NCBI GenBank assembly: GCA_018608565.1
Contig: JABAZT010000027.1
Span: forward strand, 1,604 to 48,978
Source: Candidatus Altimarinota bacterium
GTDB lineage: Bacteria > Patescibacteriota > Gracilibacteria > UBA4473
Direction of reading: 5' to 3'
DNA length: 47,375 bases
This document shows, one piece after another, positions 1-9,016 of the stretch; the stretch's first letter is position 1, and the number at the start of each line of letters is the position of its first letter. The position numbers and the translations under genes were made by a program. The notes beneath the pieces are model-generated. The model did no database searches, was not told the origin of the DNA, and worked only from the letters and a program-made list of their open reading frames with translations.

Positions 1-1
1 T

Positions 2-874
2 TTAAAAAAAGTTCCTAAAATTAATCATCCATTATATCCACTTTATCAAGCAAAAATTGTGGAGTTGGAGGCAAAGCTTTCTATGTTAGAAACACGGGGA
101 ACAGTAGAGATGGGGAGTTTTTCTCATTCCGTATATGGAAAGGTAACAAGGCATTATTATTCTGAAGCGCTTAAGTATATAAAAGAAACGCCATTTGAAG
201 CAGATAATAGTGAAGAGTTGAATCTCAAGGAATCTAGCGATATAATTCGAAATTTCTTAGATACAAATAAACTTAAACATTGGAAAATAAAAGTAATAGA
301 AGATTCCGTGGTAGATATACAGGTAACCAAGAGAGAAAATATACTCGTAAAAAAAGGGGCTACATTTCAAAAAAATAGGCTAGAAGCCTTGCTTGTTCAT
401 GAAATAGGAACTCATGTATTTCGGTTTGAAAACGGGAAACGACAGCCATTACGAATACTAGAAAGAGGAACTGCCGGTTATCTACGTACCGAGGAGGGAC
501 TTGCTATCTGGAATCAGAATCAGCTTGGGCTTCCATTGGGAGAGAAACAGGTGAAACCCGCGTATCTTATTGTGGCTATTTATATGGCAGAAAAGATGGG
601 ATTTCGAGATTTATTTCACTACCTCCAATCAACATTTAACCTTGATAACGAACTCGCTTGGAATCTTTGTATAAAATCTAAGAGAGGGCTTGAGGATCCA
701 GAGGAGAATGCAGCATTTACAAAAGACATGGTCTATTTTACGGGACTAAGAGATATAGAGCGTTTTGTGGAAAAAAGAGCGGTCAATAATCTCTATATCG
801 GAAAAATTTGTATTGATGATCTCAAATACATGGAGCACATCAAGGATCTAAAAGAGCCACGGTATGTACTTTAA
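2..874 (+). CDS. DUF1704 (QEGLA-type) zinc metallopeptidase family, 5'-truncated
   Basis: The reading frame is open from base 2, so the gene enters from the left edge; the GTG at 59 is only the first in-window start candidate and is probably internal. Counting from that GTG, HEIGTH lies at residues 114-119 and TEEGLA at 144-149. This HExxxH plus EEGLA pair is the hallmark of the DUF1704 family (flavohemoglobin expression-modulating QEGLA motif proteins), distantly related to the tubulin-tyrosine carboxypeptidases of the MATCAP group. The two His and a downstream Glu would bind zinc. Family members are usually 400 residues or more, so roughly a third is missing. No signal peptide can be judged. 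It converges on argS with a 14-bp gap. The bacterial substrate is unknown. Family assignment is firm; function is not. Confidence 0.8.
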   Translation, partial: LKKVPKINHPLYPLYQAKIVELEAKLSMLETRGTVEMGSFSHSVYGKVTRHYYSEALKYIKETPFEADNSEELNLKESSDIIRNFLDTNKLKHWKIKVIEDSVVDIQVTKRENILVKKGATFQKNRLEALLVHEIGTHVFRFENGKRQPLRILERGTAGYLRTEEGLAIWNQNQLGLPLGEKQVKPAYLIVAIYMAEKMGFRDLFHYLQSTFNLDNELAWNLCIKSKRGLEDPEENAAFTKDMVYFTGLRDIERFVEKRAVNNLYIGKICIDDLKYMEHIKDLKEPRYVL

Positions 875-888
875 ATAAGTAATTAGAA

Positions 889-2640
889 TCACATCCGCTC
901 TGGAATCTCAATCCCAAGAATTTCCAATCCTTTCTCTAGAATAGAATATACTTTGCCAGCCAGAGCCAGCCGGGCTTGTTTGAGTTCTTCTGTCTCAGCC
1001 CCCAATACAGAGTTTTCCGCATAAAAACTAGACCAAGACTGTGCGAGTTCAAGTAGATAGGTGACGATCAGTGTAGGATTTTTTCCTTCAGCTGATCGAG
1101 TGAGGACTTTTGGCCATTCGAGGATTTTGACTCCAAGTGGTTTCTCTGAATCAGTAAAAGCTGAGAGTTTATAGTTTGACGTCTGAGACATATAGTCGGT
1201 CATATCAATTCCTTCTTTCTCAAAGATTGATTTGATCCGTACTCCAGCATACTGAAGGTAGGGACCAGTCGCACCCTGAAAATCTATAGATTTCTTGGCA
1301 TCAAAGGTAATAGTCTTATTCGGTGAAGTTCGCAGCAGAAAGAACTTCCACGCGCCATTCATGATCTGTTCAGCAATTTTATGTTGTTCTGCTTCAGGGA
1401 GTTCGGGATTTCGGGTAGAGATTTCAGCCTTCGCAATACCAGAGAGCTCGTCCATGAGGTTGTCGGCATCCACGACGGTTCCTTCCCGAGATTTCATTCG
1501 ACCATCCGGGAGATTTACAAGGCCGTAAGAGAGATGATGAAAATGTTCTCGTGTCAGAACCCCAAGTTTTTCAAGACTTATGAAAAGAGTTTTAAAATAA
1601 TAGGCTTGTTCATCAGCAACAACATGAATCATGAGGTCATATTTGTAGTCCTCATATCTTTTTCGGTCGGTTGCCAAATCATTGGTGAGATAGATAGCGG
1701 TTCCATCGGCACGAAGAACTGCTTTTTGTCCAAGATCCTCTTCTTCCAAATCAATTAGAATCGCTCCATCTTCACTCTTATAAAAAACACCTCGCTCTAA
1801 TCCATCATAGGCCATAGCCTTTCCTTCTTCATACATGTCAGATTCTTTGTAGGCTTTATCAAACCAGACTCCTTGTCGGGTATAGGTCTGTTCTACTCCT
1901 TCTAGAACCCAGTCAGTCATTGTCCGCCAAAGTCCATACCATTTTGGATCTTGGGCTTCCCAGAGTCTCATGATTTCTGGAAGTTCTTTTTCAAGTTCTG
2001 GATTTTTTTTGTATTCAGTTTCGTATTGGACATAGCAATCTCCCACAAATTGATCTGGTTTCTTGTCAGCACTTTCGGGTGTTTCTCCATTTTGAAAACG
2101 ATCATAGGCGAGCATAGTCTTGGCAAGTGCGAGTCCTTTATCATTTATGATATTAACTCGTTTAATATTACCTCCGGCAGATTCCAAAAGATTTGAAACA
2201 GAGATCCCAAGCGCATGATTTCGCATATGTCCTAGATGGAGCGGCTTATTGGTATTTGGTCCAGAGTATTCGACGACAATAGTTTTATTTTCCAGTAAAT
2301 CAGATTCCAATTGAGTGCTCAATGCCTGTTCAAAAAACTTCTCAATAGAAAAGAATAGATTCAGATACGGTCCAGATTGTTCAGCTTTTTCGAGGAGGGG
2401 ACAGTCTTGTAGTATTTCAGCTACTTCCTTCCCAATTTCTATAGGACTTTTCCCAAGCTCTTTGGTCAACGCAAAAAAATTAACGGCTAGATCTCCAGAT
2501 TGTCCTTTTGGAACTGGGGAGAAATTGAGTTTGGCTACATGGTCTGCAGACCAGTTTTGTGTAAGGTAGTCGAGTATGAGTTGTTCCATCGATAAGAGGT
2601 TAAAGTTTTTAAGCTGTTTTTCCAGTATTTTAAAGTCCAC
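889..2640 (-). CDS. argS: arginyl-tRNA synthetase
   Basis: Class I synthetase charging tRNA-Arg. HLGH at residues 135-138 is the HIGH motif, the KMSKS-like motif reads RMKSREGT, and the C-terminus (IEIPERM) matches the anticodon-binding domain end of ArgRS. The length of 583 aa is typical. The frame opens with a GTG at 2640 that overlaps argC by 11 bp. An ATG at 2589 (residue 18) gives an N-terminus more like other ArgRS proteins, so the true start is uncertain. It is the last gene of the leftward arginine cluster, which links arginine synthesis to arginine use. The stop codon is TGA, useful evidence that UGA is not recoded here. Confidence 0.97.
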   Translation of the reverse strand: MDFKILEKQLKNFNLLSMEQLILDYLTQNWSADHVAKLNFSPVPKGQSGDLAVNFFALTKELGKSPIEIGKEVAEILQDCPLLEKAEQSGPYLNLFFSIEKFFEQALSTQLESDLLENKTIVVEYSGPNTNKPLHLGHMRNHALGISVSNLLESAGGNIKRVNIINDKGLALAKTMLAYDRFQNGETPESADKKPDQFVGDCYVQYETEYKKNPELEKELPEIMRLWEAQDPKWYGLWRTMTDWVLEGVEQTYTRQGVWFDKAYKESDMYEEGKAMAYDGLERGVFYKSEDGAILIDLEEEDLGQKAVLRADGTAIYLTNDLATDRKRYEDYKYDLMIHVVADEQAYYFKTLFISLEKLGVLTREHFHHLSYGLVNLPDGRMKSREGTVVDADNLMDELSGIAKAEISTRNPELPEAEQHKIAEQIMNGAWKFFLLRTSPNKTITFDAKKSIDFQGATGPYLQYAGVRIKSIFEKEGIDMTDYMSQTSNYKLSAFTDSEKPLGVKILEWPKVLTRSAEGKNPTLIVTYLLELAQSWSSFYAENSVLGAETEELKQARLALAGKVYSILEKGLEILGIEIPERM

Positions 2641-3532
2641 AATTTTCCTCTAAACCAAACATCAGGTTTGCGTTTTGGATTACGGCACCTGCAGATCCTT
2701 TTCCAAGGTTGTCGAGTACGGCATGTACTTGGCAGTTATGCTCATCAACCAAAACGTAGAGAGATACTTTATTGGTTTGGTTATTCTCACGGATTGAGAT
2801 CGTATCTGGCGTTGGAAGAAGATTTACAAACGGTTCCTGGTCATACGCTCGTCGATAGTGATCTATTACAAACTGAGGGGATATATTCGGAAGAGTCGTT
2901 ATCATATGGATGCCTTGCTTTTCGCCATTAAGGACGATTGGTTGAAAGGACATTTTTTTATTGGCATATTTTTCTATCTCTGGTTTATGTTTGTGTTTTT
3001 TACCTACGCTATAAGCCATAGTGGATCCCTCACCAGCTTCAAATTGATCTATCATTCCATTTACTCCACCTGAATACCCAGTAAAAGGGATGCAAGAAAT
3101 ATCATTGATCTCAGCATTATAAAGTGGTGCGGTAGTGAGAATTGCGGCAGTTGCATGACAGCCTGGAGTTGCTACACGTAAAGAGTTTTTGATTTTTTTC
3201 CGTTGTCCTTCTAGTTCAGGTAGACCGTACGTCCAGTCAGGATCTATACGGTGAGTAGTTGAGCAGTCTATGATCTTTACATCTGCATCGTCGATAATTT
3301 TTATTATAGAAAGGGCTACCTCGTCAGCAACACAGAGTACTATTAGGTCAGCCTGCTTGATTATCGATCTAATTTTTTGTTCATATTTGATTTTATCTTT
3401 AAATAATGAACTCCAGCTCTCAACACCGGTGTCAATCTGAGATTGTGAAAAAATAGGATGATCATCTAGTTTTTCTTGTAATGTGACTCCGACAGATCCA
3501 GAGCTTCCAATAACGGCAATTTTGTGATTCAT
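2630..3532 (-). CDS. argC: N-acetyl-gamma-glutamyl-phosphate reductase
   Basis: Third step of arginine synthesis: NADPH-dependent reduction of N-acetylglutamyl-5-phosphate to the semialdehyde. The N-terminus has a Rossmann dinucleotide motif (GSSGSVG, about residues 9-15). The catalytic cysteine lies in TPGCHATAAIL, and a conserved GYSGGVNGM stretch follows. At 300 aa it resembles the shorter ArgC forms. The ATG overlaps the argH stop in an ATGA arrangement and the 3' end overlaps argS by 11 bp, so translational coupling is likely. No frameshift or missing key residue was seen. Confidence 0.95.
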   Translation of the reverse strand: MNHKIAVIGSSGSVGVTLQEKLDDHPIFSQSQIDTGVESWSSLFKDKIKYEQKIRSIIKQADLIVLCVADEVALSIIKIIDDADVKIIDCSTTHRIDPDWTYGLPELEGQRKKIKNSLRVATPGCHATAAILTTAPLYNAEINDISCIPFTGYSGGVNGMIDQFEAGEGSTMAYSVGKKHKHKPEIEKYANKKMSFQPIVLNGEKQGIHMITTLPNISPQFVIDHYRRAYDQEPFVNLLPTPDTISIRENNQTNKVSLYVLVDEHNCQVHAVLDNLGKGSAGAVIQNANLMFGLEENCGL

Positions 3533-4833
3533 TCTAAGTTTTTAGTTTCTAGTTCTTTTTCCAGTATTTCGAGTCCTAGATTACCAGTAGCACCAAGATG
3601 TTTTTTGGATTTTAGATTTTTATCTAGATCCTCTGTATCTAGTTGATCCAGGTTTTCTTTTACTTCCAGATACGCCTCTCGAAAACTCATCCCATTTTTC
3701 ACCAGTTCATTGGCTCTATCAGCAGCAAAGAGCTCTGCAGTACATTTGGCTCTCAGGTTTTTCTCTTTTGGTTTGATATGTGTGATGAGTGCCTCGGCCA
3801 TCTCCAACATTCCAATAATATTATCAATAGACTTCATCAGCGGTTCTTTGGTCTGTTGTCGATCTCGATGGTATCCAGAGATGAGATTGGCCGTCATCAT
3901 TCTCAGACTCGACTCCGCTCCGACAATCTCTGCGTGCTTGGCTCGCATGATCTCAGCGGGATCGACATTATGTTTTTGTGGCATGATAGAGGATCCAGTA
4001 CAGAGATCTCGATGTATTTCAAAGAAATCAAATTCACTACTCGTGAAAAATACGAGATCATTGGCAAAATGAGCCAGTGTTGCTCCTAGGTCAGCCAGAG
4101 CAGAGACTACGGTGGCTTCGACTCGTCCTCGAGAGTGTTGAGAGGTCAGCGCGACATTAAGACATCCATCGAATCCCATCTTCGTCGCATTATCTTCTCT
4201 TGGAAGATCAAATCCAACCCCAAACCCAGCAGCAGATCCCATAGGAGATTTGTTCACGATTTTATAGGCAGATTGAAGGGTTTCAAGATGAAGTATCAGC
4301 ATTTCAGCAAGACTTCCACCCCACATCCCAACACTCATCAGCATCGCTCTCTGCGTATGGGTGTATCCGGGCATCGGGATCATTTCATAGTTTCGAGAAA
4401 AATCTAAAAATTTTTGAACTAAATTTTTGTTCAGATGAAATATTATCTCAAGTTTAGCTCGGGTATAGAGTCTCTGCATAACCAGTACCTGATCATTTCG
4501 TGATCGTCCGGTGTGGATTTTCTTCCCGACGTCTCCATAGTGTTCCGTCAGATATTGTTCTATGGCGGTATGTCCATCCTCTTGTTCTATCGTGATTACA
4601 AATTCATCTTTTGCCCAGAGGTTGAGTATCTCATCCAGTCCTTTGTGCAGTTTTTTGAGTTCTTTTTTATCTAAAATTCCAATCTGTTCGAGCCCTTCAG
4701 CATGAACTTTGGAGGCTTGGATATCATAGGGAAGCATCTCCATATCATAGATATAGTCTTTGCCGACCGTAAACTGATTCGTGAGGTCTTTGAGTTTGGT
4801 TGTTTCGGAGCCTGCGTTCCAGAGTTTAGACAT
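3529..4833 (-). CDS. argH: argininosuccinate lyase
   Basis: Last step of arginine synthesis: splits argininosuccinate into arginine and fumarate, as a cytoplasmic tetramer of the aspartase/fumarase superfamily. The superfamily signature GSSIMPQKHN, with its mobile catalytic serine, is present, as are HTGRSRNDQV and PGYTHTQRA, which carry substrate-binding and catalytic residues. The length of 434 aa is near normal. It overlaps the upstream LysE-type gene by one base and argC by four bases. The stop is TGA within that overlap: if UGA were read as glycine the protein would run on into argC, so the standard code applies. Confidence 0.96.
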   Translation of the reverse strand: MSKLWNAGSETTKLKDLTNQFTVGKDYIYDMEMLPYDIQASKVHAEGLEQIGILDKKELKKLHKGLDEILNLWAKDEFVITIEQEDGHTAIEQYLTEHYGDVGKKIHTGRSRNDQVLVMQRLYTRAKLEIIFHLNKNLVQKFLDFSRNYEMIPMPGYTHTQRAMLMSVGMWGGSLAEMLILHLETLQSAYKIVNKSPMGSAAGFGVGFDLPREDNATKMGFDGCLNVALTSQHSRGRVEATVVSALADLGATLAHFANDLVFFTSSEFDFFEIHRDLCTGSSIMPQKHNVDPAEIMRAKHAEIVGAESSLRMMTANLISGYHRDRQQTKEPLMKSIDNIIGMLEMAEALITHIKPKEKNLRAKCTAELFAADRANELVKNGMSFREAYLEVKENLDQLDTEDLDKNLKSKKHLGATGNLGLEILEKELETKNLE

Positions 4834-5468
4834 TATTTTTTAGTTGAAAGGATTGTTTTAAATCCGAAGAAGAGAAGGATAGTTCCAATCACTTGCTCAA
4901 ATTTTTTGAAATGTAGTTGGGCAAATTTTTGAACGACGGTAATGCTAAATATCTTTGAAACAAATGCCATCCAAACAAATGTATTGAGCGTGACAAGTAC
5001 GCAGATACTTAGTTTTACCCACAGAGGAGTTGAGGGAGGTAGGAGGATCGCAAATATACTTACAAATGCCATTATAGGTTCGGCATTAAATACATTCGCA
5101 ATAGCGCCCATTTTAAAACATTTCCATTTTGAAAATTCTAGTGGAGATTTTGTAGTTTGTAGTGCACTGGCTTCAAGGTTTTTAGCATTTTTGACAAAAC
5201 TTCCTCCCAGGTAGATCAGGTAGAGGGCTCCAATTGTTTTGATTCCAGCCAGTAGATCAGGCGAATGAGCCACAAGTGCACTCAGTCCTGTCATTGCCAG
5301 AAGTGCATGAAAAAATGTTATCATCGCAATTCCACCAGCGGTTAGAGTTCCGGCTTTTTGGGAGTATTTACAGGTATTACGAGTAACGATAGCAAAATCC
5401 TGACCAGGTGTAAGGATAGAGAGAAAATCTATAAGAAGGATAGAGACGATGAGAGGAAGAAATTCCAT
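4833..5468 (-). CDS. LysE/RhtB-family amino-acid exporter
   Basis: Inner-membrane protein of 211 aa with about six hydrophobic helices. The N-terminal segment LSILTPGQDFAIVTRNT matches the LysE/RhtB signature (TPGPN...VxxxS-like), and a gap rich in Lys and Ser separates the two halves. Family members export lysine, arginine, threonine or homoserine by proton exchange. Its place between argD (8 bp upstream) and argH (1-bp overlap) suggests arginine or an arginine precursor as substrate, in the manner of ArgO or LysE. The substrate is inferred from context only. Confidence 0.85.
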   Translation of the reverse strand: MEFLPLIVSILLIDFLSILTPGQDFAIVTRNTCKYSQKAGTLTAGGIAMITFFHALLAMTGLSALVAHSPDLLAGIKTIGALYLIYLGGSFVKNAKNLEASALQTTKSPLEFSKWKCFKMGAIANVFNAEPIMAFVSIFAILLPPSTPLWVKLSICVLVTLNTFVWMAFVSKIFSITVVQKFAQLHFKKFEQVIGTILLFFGFKTILSTKK

Positions 5469-5476
5469 AGTTAGTT

Positions 5477-6634
5477 TTATTGTAAGAAAGAAAAATAATA
5501 AGTCAGATATTTGATCAATTGATCAATCTCGTTACGAGTTATAATTAAAGGGGGGAGTAATCGGATAATTCCTATTTGAGGACTATTAAGTACAAAACCA
5601 TTTTTAAGTGCATCTTGGATGAGGGCTTGTCCATAAAAATTTCCAGTAAAGGCAAGCATCAGCCCCTGTCCCCGAATATCGGTAATCACCTCTGGAAATT
5701 TATTCTGGAGGTATTGGAGTTCTTGTTCAAAATAAGCTCCAGTTTCTCGGACATGCTGGATAAGTCGTGGATCAAGCAGTTCCTCAAGTACAGCAATTCC
5801 AACACTCATGGCGAGCGGATTGCCTCCAAAAGTTGAGCCGTGATCTCCTGGTTCAAATGCGCCAAGTTTTGACTCATGCACGATCATGCCTCCAAGAGGA
5901 AATCCATTTCCCATACCCTTAGCAAAAGTAAGGATGTCGGGTCTAATATTTGAGGATTGAAATGCCCAAAGGTTTCCGGTGCGTCCAGCCCCGGTCTGTA
6001 TTTCATCAAAAATTAAAATAGCCCCAGTTTGATCACATTTTTTGCGCAACATATTTAGAAAATCCTTCGTTGCTGGATAAATTCCACCTTCTCCTTGTAT
6101 GGGTTCAATGATCACGCAGGCGGTGTTTTGGTTGATGTGCTCAAGTGCGTCTAGGTCGTTGAATGGGAGATATTGATTTCCAGATGGAAGTGGTTGGAAT
6201 GGGGTATGAAATTTATCTTGTCCAGTAGTAGCAAGCGTCCAAAGCGTTCTCCCATGATAGGACTGTGTAAAACTCACAACTTCTCGTTTTTGAGGATTTT
6301 TGAGATGAAATTTTCGTGCATATTTGAGCGCAGATTCATTGGCTTCGGCTCCTGAGTTACAAAAAAACACCTCTCCAGCAAAAGAATTTTTCACCAATTT
6401 TTGAGCAAATTTCTGCTGTCCTTCAACCAGAAAAGCATTTGAGCTATGCCATAATAATTGAGATTGTTTTTGTAAGACCGAATTTATTTGAGGAGGACAG
6501 TGTCCAAGGTTACAAACAGAAACCCCAGACAGGAAATCAATATATTCTTTCTCATCCTCATCCCAAAGTCTGGCGGCTGCCCCTCTCACAAACGTTGTGG
6601 AGTGGGAGCGGTATGCAGGGATGAGGGGAGACAT
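5477..6634 (-). CDS. argD: acetylornithine aminotransferase
   Basis: PLP-dependent class-III aminotransferase that converts N-acetylglutamate semialdehyde to N-acetylornithine. Visible motifs are the cofactor-binding NSGAEANE, the aspartate-containing IFDEIQTGAGRTG, and the PLP lysine in TFAKGMGNGFPLGG. IEPIQGEGG is also typical of ArgD and related acetylornithine/succinyldiaminopimelate enzymes. The length of 385 aa is normal. It lies 32 bp after the VOC-like gene and 8 bp before the LysE-type exporter. A diaminopimelate-pathway side activity is possible, but neighbours argG, argH and argC favour arginine synthesis. Confidence 0.93.
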   Translation of the reverse strand: MSPLIPAYRSHSTTFVRGAAARLWDEDEKEYIDFLSGVSVCNLGHCPPQINSVLQKQSQLLWHSSNAFLVEGQQKFAQKLVKNSFAGEVFFCNSGAEANESALKYARKFHLKNPQKREVVSFTQSYHGRTLWTLATTGQDKFHTPFQPLPSGNQYLPFNDLDALEHINQNTACVIIEPIQGEGGIYPATKDFLNMLRKKCDQTGAILIFDEIQTGAGRTGNLWAFQSSNIRPDILTFAKGMGNGFPLGGMIVHESKLGAFEPGDHGSTFGGNPLAMSVGIAVLEELLDPRLIQHVRETGAYFEQELQYLQNKFPEVITDIRGQGLMLAFTGNFYGQALIQDALKNGFVLNSPQIGIIRLLPPLIITRNEIDQLIKYLTYYFSFLQ

Positions 6635-6666
6635 AAGAAAAGGAATTAGGGGGTAGATTGATAATT

Positions 6667-7053
6667 TTAAATTTCGTAATCAGCAAGTTCTGGATTCATG
6701 GCTTCAATACAGAAATCGACAAAAACTTCAGGCACATCAAGGTGCCATTCTTTTTCAGACCAATTCCCGATTTTTGTAGCATAGCCTTTTGATTCTATCC
6801 ATTGAGCCAAATTTTTGAGATCAACTTCTGGGGTAGCACTCAGGAATGCAACATGAGAATTATGTTTATCATTTTCGTCTGGAGAGGAATTTGTTTCACA
6901 AAATTGAATATCAATATTGGCGTCTGGTTGTCGAAGCCAAACATCCGTAGGTATTTTTCGTAAGACAATACAGCCAAGTTGAGTTGTGAAGAGTTCTATT
7001 ACAAACTCTAGTTTTCCAGAGACGATTCGATTGGCGATATGATTAAGTTTCAT
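6667..7053 (-). CDS. VOC-superfamily (glyoxalase-fold) protein
   Basis: Small 128-aa protein. It starts with LNHIANRIVSG..LEFVIELFTTQLGC, the beta-alpha pattern of a vicinal-oxygen-chelate half domain. A second half has a typical SHVAFLS strand and ends EKEWHLDVPEVFVDF. The two-half pattern supports the glyoxalase/bleomycin-resistance fold, although the metal ligands cannot be assigned with confidence. It sits inside the arginine cluster, 18 bp after argG and 32 bp before argD, so it is probably cotranscribed. No arginine-related role is known for such a protein; the context may be incidental. Confidence 0.6.
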   Translation of the reverse strand: MKLNHIANRIVSGKLEFVIELFTTQLGCIVLRKIPTDVWLRQPDANIDIQFCETNSSPDENDKHNSHVAFLSATPEVDLKNLAQWIESKGYATKIGNWSEKEWHLDVPEVFVDFCIEAMNPELADYEI

Positions 7054-7071
7054 GATTTTTTAAATTTTAGA

Positions 7072-8346
7072 TTAATTCTGCCCAAGGTGTTTCTCCCAAT
7101 CAAACATCTGATAGGCTGTTTTCTGGGGAAGATTCCAGAGTTCAATGAATCCAGCCGAGGCATTTTGGTTGAAATCCGCAGATTTATCAAATGTAGCAAG
7201 GTTGTGGTCAAAAAGTGAGTGTGGAGACGTAAGAGAAAGCACCGTCACAGAACCCTTGTAGAGCTTGAGCTTAACCGTTCCTGAAACCTTTTGATTCATA
7301 CTGTTTTGAAACGCATGAATATGATACATCACCGGATCATACCATTTGGCGGCATAGGTGAGATATGCCCATTTTGTATCGATAAATCTTTTGAGTTCAT
7401 TTTCTTCTCTGGTCGAGACCAGTTGTTCTAGGTTTTGATGCGCCTTGATGAGTATAGTGGCACCAGGGTTTTCATAAATTCCTCGAACCTTGAGTCCTAC
7501 GAATCTATCCTCAATAAGAGGAAAAACTCCAACACCATGGATACCTCCAATTGTGTTACAGTCAGCAATGATATCGAGCAGTTTTTTGGTTTTCCCATTG
7601 ATGGCAATCGGAACTCCTTGCTTAAATTCGATTTCAATTTCTTCCGCTTTATCAGGGGCATTTTCTGGGGTGCTGCACCACTTGAGTATATTTTCAAAAT
7701 TTGGGGCTTCTTCTGGATTTTCAATTTCTCCTCCTTCCCCAGTATTTCCCCACATATTCTCATCATAGGAATACGGTTTCTTTTTAGTTTGAGACACCTC
7801 GATCCCATGTTTTATCGCCCAATCAATTTGCTCATCTCTTCCCATAGCCCATTCTCTGACGGGAGCAATAGTCTTGAGTTTTGGATTGAGCGTCGTGATG
7901 TATCCTTCAAATCTTACTTGATCATTTCCTTTTCCAGTACAACCATGGGCGATAACTTCACAGCCATATTTCTTGGCCATTGCCACCGCTACTTTTGAAA
8001 TAATAACTCTTCCTAGTGGGGTTGAGAGGGCATAACCTCCTTGGTAATCAGCATTGGCTTTGATAGCTTCACTAATAAGAATATCAGCAAATTCTTCCTT
8101 GGCATCATAGACGATTGCCTCTTTAGCCCCCAGGTCGATTGCTTTTTGTTTTATAGCATCCAGATCATCAGCCGTTTGGCCGATATCGATGGTGAGCGTT
8201 ATCATTTCGCAGTCATAGTTTTCAGGGATCCATTTGAGCATAGTAGAGGTATCCAGTCCTCCAGAGTAGAGGAGGAGACATTTGTCGAAAGAACCTTTTG
8301 CGGCTTCATGACTAGCGGTTTTGACGTATTGAGTAGTGGTTTCCAT
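7072..8346 (-). CDS. argG: argininosuccinate synthase
   Basis: ATP-dependent joining of citrulline and aspartate to give argininosuccinate. The PP-loop motif YSGGLDTS is near residue 27, in KCLLLYSGGLDTSTMLKW, and family blocks such as HGCTGKGNDQVRFE and a YSYDENMWG segment follow. At 424 aa it is slightly long because about 24 residues precede the usual start; no closer ATG is available, and the extension looks like a short tail. It begins the conserved part of the arginine cluster, 62 bp after the GNAT-like gene. The upstream spacer contains no Shine-Dalgarno sequence. Confidence 0.96.
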   Translation of the reverse strand: METTTQYVKTASHEAAKGSFDKCLLLYSGGLDTSTMLKWIPENYDCEMITLTIDIGQTADDLDAIKQKAIDLGAKEAIVYDAKEEFADILISEAIKANADYQGGYALSTPLGRVIISKVAVAMAKKYGCEVIAHGCTGKGNDQVRFEGYITTLNPKLKTIAPVREWAMGRDEQIDWAIKHGIEVSQTKKKPYSYDENMWGNTGEGGEIENPEEAPNFENILKWCSTPENAPDKAEEIEIEFKQGVPIAINGKTKKLLDIIADCNTIGGIHGVGVFPLIEDRFVGLKVRGIYENPGATILIKAHQNLEQLVSTREENELKRFIDTKWAYLTYAAKWYDPVMYHIHAFQNSMNQKVSGTVKLKLYKGSVTVLSLTSPHSLFDHNLATFDKSADFNQNASAGFIELWNLPQKTAYQMFDWEKHLGQN

Positions 8347-8408
8347 AGTGTTTGGTAAGTTAGTAGTAATAAGTTTGAGGGATAGAGCGGTCGAGAGTAG
8401 TGAGTATT

Positions 8409-8873
8409 TTACGGAATTGTAGCATTCCTTTGTTTAGCTTCAACAGGCCAATAGATAAAATATCGATCATTTTCCGAACGCTGAAATAATCGGTGACTTA
8501 CCTGACTTATTCTTCCATTCGTAATATTTTGAAATTTTTCAGCCGTATCCATATGTTTTGTTACTGCAAAACCACACAAAATATTTTGTGTCTGCAGCAT
8601 CGTTTGAAATTCGGTCAGCATAATTGTCAGAAATCCAGGTCTCTTGGACACAACAGAACCCATTTCCAAGAAAAATTTATCGTTGCCTGACCTCGCATGA
8701 AAGAATCCACAGATTTTCCCCGCTTCAACAAAACACCGCCACTCTTCGGCATTAGCTTGTATCTGATCTGCTTTTACATCGATCATACTTCCATCGATCG
8801 AGTATGGAGTTATGATATCTTCAATAGCTTGAGCTATGTCTAGATTTTGAGGAGTGATTATTTCGAAGTTCAT
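8409..8873 (-). CDS. Hypothetical protein, possible GNAT-like acetyltransferase
   Basis: 154 aa, first gene of the leftward arginine cluster. The layout (an N-terminal strand, a helix, a central CGFFHARSGNDKFFLEMGSVV hairpin-like region, then a helix and the strand NILCGFAVTK) is compatible with a GNAT fold, but the acetyl-CoA loop (RxxGxG/A) is not evident. Position suggests a link to N-acetylglutamate formation, the step otherwise missing here, but that is only inference. A leader of at least 80 nt with two hairpin plus U-tract structures precedes it (see the regulatory entry). No signal peptide or membrane segment was seen. Confidence 0.55.
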   Translation of the reverse strand: MNFEIITPQNLDIAQAIEDIITPYSIDGSMIDVKADQIQANAEEWRCFVEAGKICGFFHARSGNDKFFLEMGSVVSKRPGFLTIMLTEFQTMLQTQNILCGFAVTKHMDTAEKFQNITNGRISQVSHRLFQRSENDRYFIYWPVEAKQRNATIP

Positions 8874-8876
8874 AAT

Positions 8877-9016
8877 AAAAAAATTACCAAGAGAAGAGTT
8901 CTTGGCGTGAGGTGAAACAAAAATCCCATTCGTCTGAATTTCAGATAAATGGGCGTAGGATCTATTAAATTTTATATATCACAATCACGCCCCGATAGTT
9001 CGGGCGGCGCGGCGTG
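8877..9016 (-). promoter_or_regulatory. Structured leader of the arginine cluster, possible attenuator
   Basis: Read on the minus strand, two inverted repeats are each followed by a T-run. The first pairs 8948-8953/8941-8945 with 8933-8937/8925-8930 and is followed by ATTTTTGTTT. The second pairs 8900-8905 with 8887-8892 and is followed by seven T three bases before the ATG. CACGCC (9011-9016) can pair with GGCGTG (8986-8991), but an identical CACGCC at 8904-8909 overlaps the second hairpin's 5' arm, so the two pairings would compete. This is the layout expected of an attenuator or riboswitch. No known riboswitch class was recognised. Confidence 0.45.
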
